From an uncultured Bacteroidota bacterium (lineage in GTDB: Bacteria; Bacteroidota; Bacteroidia; Bacteroidales; UBA12481): a stretch of 35,266 nt of DNA. The translations under genes were made by a program, and so were the position numbers. This document shows positions 24,632-32,493 of this stretch, piece by piece. The DNA lies in contig CAINOB010000012.1 in the NCBI GenBank assembly GCA_903851365.1, forward strand, positions 1 through 35,266, read 5' to 3'. The notes below the pieces were generated by a model. It saw only the letters and a list, made by a program, of their open reading frames with translations, was not told the origin of the DNA and ran no database searches. How positions within the stretch are numbered: position 1 is the stretch's first letter; every line of letters begins with the position of its first letter.

Positions 24632-26581
24632 ATGGAAACACCCCGAATGAGCGAAGAGCTACGCGACGGCTTGCTGGGATTAGTAACTCATCAGCAGCCT
24701 GAATCGGACCAGGCATTAAGATTTCTCGGTCGGACACTGAGGCGGGAGCGTATCGAAACCCTAACAGTTTTTATCGATAGGACGACTCCGACGACAATTT
24801 ATAGCATCAATCTTATTGAAGAAGCAGTAAAACAATGGTCTGTTGAGAATCAGCATCCTTCCGAGATTGTTGAAACCGGATGCTTGGGATTAATTTCAGT
24901 TGAACCGGTTGTTGGAATACAGGTTCCCGGAAGGGCAAGGTTATATTATGGACCTGTAGAGCCAACGGATATTGCAGGGATGTTGAATGCTATAACCAAA
25001 CAGGTTGTACCGGAGGAAAATCTTATCGGACAAATGGTTATGGCTGGCCAACAGCCATGGGAAGACATTCCCGATTGGAAAAAGCATCCTTTTTTTATCA
25101 ACCAGGAGCGTTCTGTCACGAGTTTGAATGGGGTTATTAATCCCTGTCATATATCGGATTATATTGCCTGGGGAGGATATCGTACTTTTTACAACAGTAT
25201 AAGAAATTATTCCGGTCAGGAATTAATGAAGCTGATTGAACAAAGCGGATTAAGGGGTAGGTCTGGATCGGGATTTCTGGCATCTGTTAAATGGGCCAAG
25301 GCAGCTGAAACAACCAGTGATAAGCGATATGTTCTTTGCAATGCCGACGAATCGGATCCCGGTGGTTACATGCATCGAATCCTTGTTGAAAGTAATCCTC
25401 ACCTGATATTGGAAGGAATTATGCTGGCTGCCTATATTATTGGAGCCAACCATGCCATTATCTATACACGGTCGAGGTACAGAATGGCAGTTAAGAGGAT
25501 ACAATGTGCATTGAGTCAGGCCAGAGAATTCGGATTGATTGGCCAGGATATCCTTCATAGTGGATTTACGCTGGACATCCAACTGAAAAGAGGCCCCGGA
25601 GCTTTTGTCTGCGGTGAAGAAACGGCGTTAATATCAAGTCTGGAGGGCAAGCGAGGATCACCAAGGACCAGGCCTCCCTATCCGGCAACTTCAGGATTGT
25701 TTGGAAAACCAACATTGATTCACAATATCGAGACTCTCGCTCAAGTTCCAATGATAATTGGCAAAGGACCTGATAATTACAGGCAATTAGGAACGCCTGG
25801 ATCTAGTGGTACCAAGCTTTTTAGTCTTTCTGGGAAAATTAAGCGACTTGGTGTGGTTGAAGTTCCTTTTGGAACATCATTGGGTGAGGTTATCAACAGT
25901 ATGGGTGGTGGTACACGTAATGGGCGGCCTGCCAAAGCAGTGTTATTGGGAGGGCCCTCCGGAAAGTTTATCCCTGTATCAAAATTTGATATTCAACTGG
26001 ATCTCGACAAATTCAACGAAGAGAATCTTGTCCTTGGGTCGGGAAGCATTGTCTTATTGGATGATGAGAGTTGTCCGATCAACCTTACCAAGAATATGAT
26101 GGATTTCATCCGCCAGGAGAGTTGTGGGAAATGCATTCCATGCAGAGACGGATCAAAGAGAATCATGGAGGTTTTGAGCTTGATTTCAAGCCGTTCGACT
26201 CCTGAAAATAAATATGAAGCCCTTGACCGGTTTAAGGGTGTAACCGGTGTTCTGGAACTTGCGGAAGTGATGCAATCTACTTCATTGTGTGGTTTGGGCA
26301 AGTGTGCACCAAACCCTCTGATCAGCGGAATGGAATTGTTTAGAGAAGAGTTGGAAGAACATGTATTCGACCGAACCTGCCGGGCAGGTGTCTGTTTAAA
26401 TATGAGATCATTCCTTGTTGATCCGGTGGCTTGCAACGGATGTAACCTATGCTTTGTTAAATGTCCGGAAAAAGCGATTATTGGCTCACCCCGACAAGTC
26501 CATTATATTGTTGACGACCTTTGTACTGGTTGTGGTAAGTGTTTTGATGTCTGCAAGTTCAATGCCATTTTGGTAAATTAA
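24632..26581 (+). CDS. NuoF-like flavin subunit of set C, altered NAD(P)H site
   Basis: A 649-residue long-form NuoF/HydB. The N-terminal thioredoxin-like domain has lost its cluster ligands: the second motif is GCLGLI (Cys84, Ile88) and the first C-x4-C pair is absent. The NuoF core keeps CNADESDPGGYMHR, GPGAFVCGEETAL and the [4Fe-4S] motifs ESCGKCIPCRDG and SLCGLGK. The flavin loop reads GRSGSGF rather than GRGGGGF. The ribose-contact motif is YTRSRY, with Arg282 in place of the Glu found at 119 and 239 in its two paralogues here. Both C-terminal [4Fe-4S] motifs are intact. The reaction partner may be NADPH or another donor; this is inference. Confidence 0.92.
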   Translation: METPRMSEELRDGLLGLVTHQQPESDQALRFLGRTLRRERIETLTVFIDRTTPTTIYSINLIEEAVKQWSVENQHPSEIVETGCLGLISVEPVVGIQVPGRARLYYGPVEPTDIAGMLNAITKQVVPEENLIGQMVMAGQQPWEDIPDWKKHPFFINQERSVTSLNGVINPCHISDYIAWGGYRTFYNSIRNYSGQELMKLIEQSGLRGRSGSGFLASVKWAKAAETTSDKRYVLCNADESDPGGYMHRILVESNPHLILEGIMLAAYIIGANHAIIYTRSRYRMAVKRIQCALSQAREFGLIGQDILHSGFTLDIQLKRGPGAFVCGEETALISSLEGKRGSPRTRPPYPATSGLFGKPTLIHNIETLAQVPMIIGKGPDNYRQLGTPGSSGTKLFSLSGKIKRLGVVEVPFGTSLGEVINSMGGGTRNGRPAKAVLLGGPSGKFIPVSKFDIQLDLDKFNEENLVLGSGSIVLLDDESCPINLTKNMMDFIRQESCGKCIPCRDGSKRIMEVLSLISSRSTPENKYEALDRFKGVTGVLELAEVMQSTSLCGLGKCAPNPLISGMELFREELEEHVFDRTCRAGVCLNMRSFLVDPVACNGCNLCFVKCPEKAIIGSPRQVHYIVDDLCTGCGKCFDVCKFNAILVN

Positions 26582-26591
26582 TTCTTCACCT

Positions 26592-28289
26592 ATGATGATT
26601 GAAATTGAAGTTAACGGACGGAAGATAAAAACCCAAAAGGGGGAACTTATCCTTGACACGTTAAAAGCAAATGGCATTCATGTTCCGACTTTATGTAACC
26701 TGGAAGGATTTAAACCATCGGGAGCCTGCCGGATATGCGTAGTTGAAGTGGAGGGGCGAAACGACCTGGTACCCTCATGTTCCTTTTTTATTGAGGAATC
26801 GATGAAGATCCAGACACATTCTGCCCGAGTTATTCAGGCCAGAAAAACCATACTGGAACTTTTACTTTCAAACCACGATGATGCATGCTTGTCCTGCGAT
26901 AGGGGAAGGTGGTGCAAATTGCATGAACTGGCATTTGAATTGAATGTCACTGAAAGGAAATTCGGACGGACAGCCGGAAGAAAGAAAATTGACAATACCA
27001 GCCAGGCGATTATCCGTGATCCTTCAAAATGTATATTGTGCAGCCGTTGTGTACGAGTCTGCGAAGAATTGCAGCATGTTGCAGCACTGGACTTCCTAAA
27101 AAGGGGCAGTCGTACAGAAGTTGGTACGGTACTGGATAAAGGACTCAACTATTCTTCCTGTATCAGTTGTGGGCAGTGCATTCAGGTGTGCCCGACCGGA
27201 GCGCTCAAGGAAAAAAGCCATCTTGATCAGGTGGGAGCATTGTTACAAAACAAGGACAAGGTTCCGGTAGCGATGATAGATCCAGCTGTTTTTGCAACTC
27301 TGGGCGAGTTTTTTGGATATAAAGCCGGACCTGAATTTTCATCGATTCTGATTAACGCCCTTAAACGGATAGGCTTTCAAAAAGTATATGGAACGGGCTG
27401 GGGAGCAGAATATCAAGCTGGAAGATTAGCTGGTATTCTCATCGATAAAAATCCTGATGAAAATGATACTCCGCTCATTTTTTCGGAATGCCCATCTGTA
27501 GTCAGGTACATCAGTCAAAGCAGACCCGCACTCCTGTCAAGGCTTGTGCCGCTCAAACCGGCAAACCAGATTATGGCTCATTTGCTCAGGGAATTAACCT
27601 GCAATCAAACTGGAAAATCAAAGTCTGATGTTTCTATTGTTTACCTGACCTCCTGTACAGCATCGAAAAATGAAACCACTGCAGCGATGAGGATCAAGGG
27701 TTCAGGATTTTTACCTGATTTCTCTTTGACAACCCGCGAGGTCTATCGGTTAATCCGTTTATATGGCATTGACGTTGAAAGTTTGAATCCGGAATTTCAG
27801 GAAGATTTCTTTGGCGTTGGGGCAAAATCAGGTCAACTTGGTGCCATATCTGGGGGGAATATCGAGATGTTAACCAGAATTATCCAAGCCAGGATTCCGG
27901 AGGCCAATCTGAGTGGAGAAAAGGCCGGAAAGCTAAGGGGAATAAAAGACGTAAAAGAAACAACCTGCGAATTTAACGGCAAAAAGCTGACATTGGCATC
28001 GATAAGCAGTATAACCCAATTTGAAAACTATTATAAGGAAATCCGCAGTAAGCATCGTAAGGTGGATTTGCTGGAGGTTATGGCCTGTCAGCATGGCTGT
28101 ATTAACGGAGGCGGACAACCGTGTCGGGGTGCTGAGCGAAATTTGCGTAACAGGATGAAGGGTGTACTCGAGTGGGATGATAGATTTTCTGGAATAATGA
28201 CAAAGGATCACCTTGATTTACCTTCTGATCTGATTCTGAATGATGAGGATTGCCAGGCGGTTTTTTCGCCAAGGCAGATTACAAAATAA
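26592..28289 (+). CDS. HydA-like subunit with remodelled H-cluster pocket (set C)
   Basis: A 565-residue HydA homologue. The electron-relay half is complete: [2Fe-2S] (CNLEGFKPSGACRIC), His-Cys [4Fe-4S] (HDDACLSCDRGRWC) and two [4Fe-4S] (CILCSRCVRVC, CISCGQCIQVC). In the H-domain all four cluster cysteines remain: FSECPSVV (Cys300), TSCTASK and MACQHGCINGGGQP. The shuttle Cys is Glu299, the L2 Met is Thr, the cyanide-contacting Lys is Ser, and the proton-path motifs EEGTELL and SPQQ are gone (PANQ at the latter). The small-subunit tail with SHENP and LLHTHY is absent. It may be a sensor, a catalytically slow hydrogenase or an enzyme for another small molecule. The start may be 26592 or 26595. 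Confidence 0.9.
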   Translation: MMIEIEVNGRKIKTQKGELILDTLKANGIHVPTLCNLEGFKPSGACRICVVEVEGRNDLVPSCSFFIEESMKIQTHSARVIQARKTILELLLSNHDDACLSCDRGRWCKLHELAFELNVTERKFGRTAGRKKIDNTSQAIIRDPSKCILCSRCVRVCEELQHVAALDFLKRGSRTEVGTVLDKGLNYSSCISCGQCIQVCPTGALKEKSHLDQVGALLQNKDKVPVAMIDPAVFATLGEFFGYKAGPEFSSILINALKRIGFQKVYGTGWGAEYQAGRLAGILIDKNPDENDTPLIFSECPSVVRYISQSRPALLSRLVPLKPANQIMAHLLRELTCNQTGKSKSDVSIVYLTSCTASKNETTAAMRIKGSGFLPDFSLTTREVYRLIRLYGIDVESLNPEFQEDFFGVGAKSGQLGAISGGNIEMLTRIIQARIPEANLSGEKAGKLRGIKDVKETTCEFNGKKLTLASISSITQFENYYKEIRSKHRKVDLLEVMACQHGCINGGGQPCRGAERNLRNRMKGVLEWDDRFSGIMTKDHLDLPSDLILNDEDCQAVFSPRQITK

Positions 28290-28295
28290 AAAGCA

Positions 28296-30287
28296 ATGGC
28301 AGAAACTGGCTATAAGAAACTGGTAACCACAATTCCTGACAAGTGCAGGGTTTGTTATACCTGCGTTCGGGAATGTCCGGCAAAAGCAATAAAGATTGTC
28401 AATGGACAGGCAGAAGTAATGCATGAAAGATGCATTGGATGCGGGAATTGTGTGAAAGTATGTTCTCAGAAAGCAAAAAGTTTTCTGAATGAAGAAAAAG
28501 AGGTTTTCGCTCTGTTAAAAAGCGGTCAACCTGTTGCCGCCTTAATTGCACCCAGCTTTCCAGCTGAATTCGGTGACCTGTCTGATCCTCATGAACTCGT
28601 TGGTGTACTCAGGGCAATGGGCTTTAAATATGTTTGCGAGGTTGCCTTTGGAGCCGACCTGGTAGCCAGGTCGTTCTCGGATATTTTTTCCAATGAGGAG
28701 CACCCTGCAGTCATCAGTTCAGATTGTCCGGCGGTAGTTTATTATGTCCGGCAATATCATCCAGGCCTTGTTCCGGCCCTTGCAAAAGTGGCTTCACCGA
28801 TGGTGGCTATGACGAGGGTTGTGAAGAAAAAATATGGGAAAAATGTCAGGACAGTATTTATTGGACCATGCATCAGTAAGAAAGCTGAATCTGATGAAAT
28901 AGACTATGTGCTTACCTTTCAGGAGTTAAGGCATATGATGAAGCATAAGGGCATTAAACCCGGTCAGATCCAGCCTTCAGAGTTTGATCCTCCTAGAGCT
29001 GGTCGGGGACTTATTTTTCCGGTGAAGAGAGGCATGTTGCAGACGATTAATATCCCTGAAGATCTTTTTGATGGAAACATACTTGTAGCCGAAGGGAAAG
29101 TCAATTTCCCAGCTGCCATTGATGAATTTGAGCAGGGAGCCATTGCCGACCAGCACCTCGAATTACTATGCTGCGAAGGCTGCCTGATGGGTCCGGGGAT
29201 GTCGCCGGATGGAAAGCGCTATGCCAGACGTGCGCTTATTGGGAATTATGTCAGGGACAGGATTCATCACCATGATAATCAAAAGTGGAATGATGAAATG
29301 GCTGAATATGCATCCCTCGATCTTAGTCAGACCTTTGCTCCGGTAGATCGCAGGCTCGATATGCCAACTCCGGCAAAAATCAGAAAAGTCCTAGCTTCGA
29401 TTGGCAAGCGCAACCCTCAGGATCATCTGAATTGCGGTGCATGCGGATATGATTCGTGCGAAAGTCACGCGGTCGCAATTGCCCAGGGTTTAGCCGAAGT
29501 GGATATGTGTCTTCCTTACACGATTGAGAAAATGCATACTTCTATCATGGAGCTGAATTTCTCAAACGAAAAACTTGCTAAAGTACAGCAGGCTTTAAAG
29601 CATTCCGAGAAACTTGCCCACATGGGTCAATTATCGGCTGGTATAGCTCATGAGCTGAATAACCCTCTGGGTGTTGTGATCATGTATGCCAATATCCTGT
29701 TGGATGAATGTGAAAATGATCAGACGAAACAAGATCTTGGACTGATTGTTGCGCAAGCCGACCGTTGTAAACGTATTGTCGGTAACCTGTTGAATTTTGC
29801 CCGAAAAAATCAGGTGCGCCTTGAGGAGGTTAGTCTTGTTAAGCTGGCACAGGATAGTCTGACCTCCGTTATCATCCCTGACAGGATAAAAACCATGATC
29901 GACAGCAGGGTAAAAGATGCTGTAACATACCTGGATCAGGAGCAGATGATGCAGGTTTTAACTAATCTGATAAAAAATGCGGTAGATGCTATTCCCGGCA
30001 CTGGCTACCTGACCATTGCCATTGAATGTGATGCTGAATATTTCTGCCTGAGCGTCAAGGATACCGGGACTGGCATATCTCCGGAGAATATGGATAAAGT
30101 GTTTACTCCATTCTTTACGACAAAGGAGATTGGCAAGGGCACAGGACTTGGTTTGGCCACCACTTACGGAATTATTAAAATGCACAAAGGTAAAATCGAA
30201 GTGGAGTCGAACAATGATCCGGTTACCGGACCCACCGGTACAAGCTTCAAGATATTTTTACCCCGAATTAATGATTTGAAATTATGA
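28296..30287 (+). CDS. HydS-like sensor fused to a histidine kinase
   Basis: A 663-residue single-chain sensor kinase. Order: two-[4Fe-4S] ferredoxin (Cys17, 20, 23, 27 and Cys46, 49, 52, 56); hydrogenase-like domain with L1 SSDCPAVV (Cys144), L2 GPCISKK (Cys192) and L3 CCEGCLMGPG (Cys292, 293, 296); Fe-S domain Cys380, 383, 388, 405; short coiled coil; HisKA with phosphoacceptor His452 in GIAHELNNPLG; HATPase with NLIKNAVDAI, DTGTGI and GTGLGLATTYGI. It has no transmembrane segment, so sensing is cytoplasmic. It overlaps a receiver gene by ATGA. The input domains imply H2 or Fe-S redox sensing; the ligand is inferred. The shuttle Cys is Asp143. Confidence 0.93.
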   Translation: MAETGYKKLVTTIPDKCRVCYTCVRECPAKAIKIVNGQAEVMHERCIGCGNCVKVCSQKAKSFLNEEKEVFALLKSGQPVAALIAPSFPAEFGDLSDPHELVGVLRAMGFKYVCEVAFGADLVARSFSDIFSNEEHPAVISSDCPAVVYYVRQYHPGLVPALAKVASPMVAMTRVVKKKYGKNVRTVFIGPCISKKAESDEIDYVLTFQELRHMMKHKGIKPGQIQPSEFDPPRAGRGLIFPVKRGMLQTINIPEDLFDGNILVAEGKVNFPAAIDEFEQGAIADQHLELLCCEGCLMGPGMSPDGKRYARRALIGNYVRDRIHHHDNQKWNDEMAEYASLDLSQTFAPVDRRLDMPTPAKIRKVLASIGKRNPQDHLNCGACGYDSCESHAVAIAQGLAEVDMCLPYTIEKMHTSIMELNFSNEKLAKVQQALKHSEKLAHMGQLSAGIAHELNNPLGVVIMYANILLDECENDQTKQDLGLIVAQADRCKRIVGNLLNFARKNQVRLEEVSLVKLAQDSLTSVIIPDRIKTMIDSRVKDAVTYLDQEQMMQVLTNLIKNAVDAIPGTGYLTIAIECDAEYFCLSVKDTGTGISPENMDKVFTPFFTTKEIGKGTGLGLATTYGIIKMHKGKIEVESNNDPVTGPTGTSFKIFLPRINDLKL

Positions 30288-30685
30288 CAAATGAAGAATA
30301 CCTGCCTCTGATTCTATTAGCTGATGATGATCCTGATTATCTTTTTCAGATGAAGTTTGCACTGGAGAAGGGGGGATTTCGGGTGATTACCGCTGAATCA
30401 ATGGACGAAGCTGAATTAATTTTAGAAAAGGACCATCCTAAACTGGCCATTTTCGACCTGATGATGGAACGGGATGATGCCGGGTTCATTCTTTCCTACC
30501 ATGCAAAGAAAAAGCACCCGGGCATGCCAGTAATTCTCCTGACAGCGGTTACGGCAGAAACCGGACGACAGTTCGGATCGAATTTGCCTGGAGCAGATGG
30601 ATGGATAAAAGCGGATTTATATCTTGAAAAGGGTTTACATCCGGATCAGCTGATTGAGCACATTAAATCTTTATTAAGCCATTAG
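30284..30685 (+). CDS. Single-domain response regulator
   Basis: A 133-residue receiver with acidic pocket Asp14-Asp15-Asp16 (ADDDPDY), phosphoacceptor Asp58 (AIFDLMM) and switch Thr in ILLTAVT. No output domain is present. The C-terminal part is somewhat divergent (GADGWIKADLYLEKG instead of the usual Lys-Pro). It overlaps the sensor kinase by 4 nt and precedes a receiver-kinase by 2 nt, so it is the likely first phosphate acceptor or an intermediate in a relay. Confidence 0.92.
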   Translation: MTNEEYLPLILLADDDPDYLFQMKFALEKGGFRVITAESMDEAELILEKDHPKLAIFDLMMERDDAGFILSYHAKKKHPGMPVILLTAVTAETGRQFGSNLPGADGWIKADLYLEKGLHPDQLIEHIKSLLSH

Positions 30686-30687
30686 AA

Positions 30688-31812
30688 ATGGAAATGTTAA
30701 AGGTTTTGGTCGTTGATGATGAGCCTGGAATCCGTTCCGGCATCGATCGTATTTTAAGCAAATTCACAGTCGGATATCCGTTTATGGATGAGGACATCGG
30801 TTATACCGTATATGAAGCCTCGACTGGTGAAGAAGCAATCAGGATTTTTCATGATAATCCACCTGATATTGCCCTGCTTGATAATAAGTTGCCGGGAATG
30901 GGGGGGGTAGAAGTCCTGGAATATATTAAAAGGAACCAATTAAATATTGAGGTGATGATGATCACTTCATTTGCTTCTCTCGAGTTAGCTGTAAAGGCGA
31001 CCAATATCGGGGCCTATGATTTTGTTCCTAAGCCCTTTACTCCACAGGAACTGCGCTCATCCATGGAAAATATCACTAAGCATCTTTTTCTGAAAAGGAT
31101 GACGCAGAAAATGAATAAGGAGGGAAAGCAGATCAGGTTTCAATTCTTATCAGTGCTCTCACATGAACTAAAGAATCCGTTAAATTCCATTGAGGGGTAC
31201 TTGCGGATGATGCAGGAACGACAAGCGGGCGATCAGATTGCTTCTTATGATGAAATGATTGATCGTGCCATAGCAAGAATCAAAGGTATGCGGGTCCTGA
31301 TCATGGATCTCCTTGATTTGACCAAGATTGAGTCAGGCAAGAAAAACCGCGAGATGCAGCAGACTGATCTCGTAAAAATTGCGAGGATATCCTGTGAAAC
31401 CATGGGCCCAATGGCTATTCAAATGGAAGTGGATATTCAGTTGAATTCTCCTGAAGAGTTTAATGTGATGGCCGATGCCGAAGAGCTGGAGATCATTTTA
31501 AATAACCTTATAAGTAATGCTGTCAAGTACAACAAAGTTGGCGGCAAGGTGATTTGTACACTTAAAACAGTGAATAATAAGCTTATCATAGAGGTTGAGG
31601 ATACGGGTATCGGAATACCTGAAGATGATATTCCGACGCTTTTCCGCGAGTTTGTTCGCATCAGGCAGAAGGAAACCAAGCATATCATGGGGTCCGGTTT
31701 GGGTTTGAGCATTGTGAAAAGGCTGATTGATCTTTATGATGGAACTATTGAAGTTGAAAGCCATCCTGGGAAGGGTTCAATTTTCAGGGTAGTGTTGCCA
31801 GTTATTATCTGA
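30688..31812 (+). CDS. Receiver-histidine kinase hybrid
   Basis: A 374-residue protein with an N-terminal receiver (Asp10-Asp11, phosphoacceptor Asp65 in LLDNKLPGMGG, Lys in PKPFTP) followed by HisKA with His159 in LSHELKNPLN and an HATPase (NNLISNAVKYN, DTGIGIP, GSGLGLSIVKRLI). It is cytoplasmic with no DNA-binding domain. A receiver in front of a kinase suggests that the fused sensor kinase upstream gates this second kinase. The final output regulator is not in the window. Confidence 0.93.
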   Translation: MEMLKVLVVDDEPGIRSGIDRILSKFTVGYPFMDEDIGYTVYEASTGEEAIRIFHDNPPDIALLDNKLPGMGGVEVLEYIKRNQLNIEVMMITSFASLELAVKATNIGAYDFVPKPFTPQELRSSMENITKHLFLKRMTQKMNKEGKQIRFQFLSVLSHELKNPLNSIEGYLRMMQERQAGDQIASYDEMIDRAIARIKGMRVLIMDLLDLTKIESGKKNREMQQTDLVKIARISCETMGPMAIQMEVDIQLNSPEEFNVMADAEELEIILNNLISNAVKYNKVGGKVICTLKTVNNKLIIEVEDTGIGIPEDDIPTLFREFVRIRQKETKHIMGSGLGLSIVKRLIDLYDGTIEVESHPGKGSIFRVVLPVII

Positions 31813-31846
31813 TTATGTATGTTTGGACAAATTAATTCTGATTATC

Positions 31847-32470
31847 ATGAGTTTACCCGAAAAAACGGTTGAAAGACTAAGCGAATACCGGAGAACTTTG
31901 CTGGATTGCCTGAATCAGGGTAAGAGCCATATTTTCTCCCATGAGCTTGCAGCGCTGCTCCATAACACTGCTGTACAGGTCCGTCGTGATATGATGTTAA
32001 TGGGTTTTACCAGCATGCAGCGTAAAGGTTATGCAATTAAAGAACTCATTGAAGCTATTGGTGAATTGATCGACACTTCCGAAGGATTAAATGTTGCGGT
32101 GATTGGTGTTGGAAACCTTGGCCGCGCTATTACCGGTTATTTTCAAGGTAAGCGGTCGAAACTAAACATTGTTGCCACTTTTGATATCGATCCGGAAAAG
32201 ATCGGACGAATGATTGCCGGCGTAAAATGCTATTCACTTGATGATTTTCCAAAACTCGTGGGTGACTTGCAGATTTCGATTGCAATCCTCACTGTACCAC
32301 CGGAACATGCCCGTAATATTGCGGACTTTGTTGCATCGAGCGGCATTAAGGGAATCCAGAATTTTACGACCGCTCCGTTAAATATGCCACCCCATGTTTA
32401 TCTTGAGGAATATGATATGATCACCTCTCTGGAAAAAATCGCTTATTTTGTAAAAAATCATCAGGGATAA
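31847..32470 (+). CDS. rex: Redox-sensing transcriptional repressor Rex
   Basis: Rex represses anaerobic energy genes when NADH is low relative to NAD+ and lets go when NADH rises. The N-terminal winged helix (about 1-75) contains HELAALLHNTAVQVRRDMM, followed by the Rossmann domain with VAVIGVGNLGRAI, and the C-terminal swapped helix has NMPPHVYLEEYD. ATG at 31847 gives 207 residues; the open frame back to a TTG at 31823 is less likely. It lies 34 nt after the receiver-kinase gene. The four TTGTTA-like dyads before the hydrogenase blocks are its likely targets; no such site was seen right before rex. Confidence 0.93.
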   Translation: MSLPEKTVERLSEYRRTLLDCLNQGKSHIFSHELAALLHNTAVQVRRDMMLMGFTSMQRKGYAIKELIEAIGELIDTSEGLNVAVIGVGNLGRAITGYFQGKRSKLNIVATFDIDPEKIGRMIAGVKCYSLDDFPKLVGDLQISIAILTVPPEHARNIADFVASSGIKGIQNFTTAPLNMPPHVYLEEYDMITSLEKIAYFVKNHQG

Positions 32471-32493
32471 CTGCCCAAGCGGCTTTTTCAATA

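Noticed and set aside
24632-28289. Set C NuoF and HydA as decaying pseudogenes
   Set aside because: Both frames are full length with no stops or frameshifts, all relay-cluster cysteines are intact and gene spacing is tight; changes are confined to specific functional positions.
8817-28289. Recent tandem duplication of one hydrogenase operon
   Set aside because: Gene order (E-F-A, B-A-C, E-F-A), domain content and sequences differ widely among the three sets, so they look like old paralogues brought or kept together.
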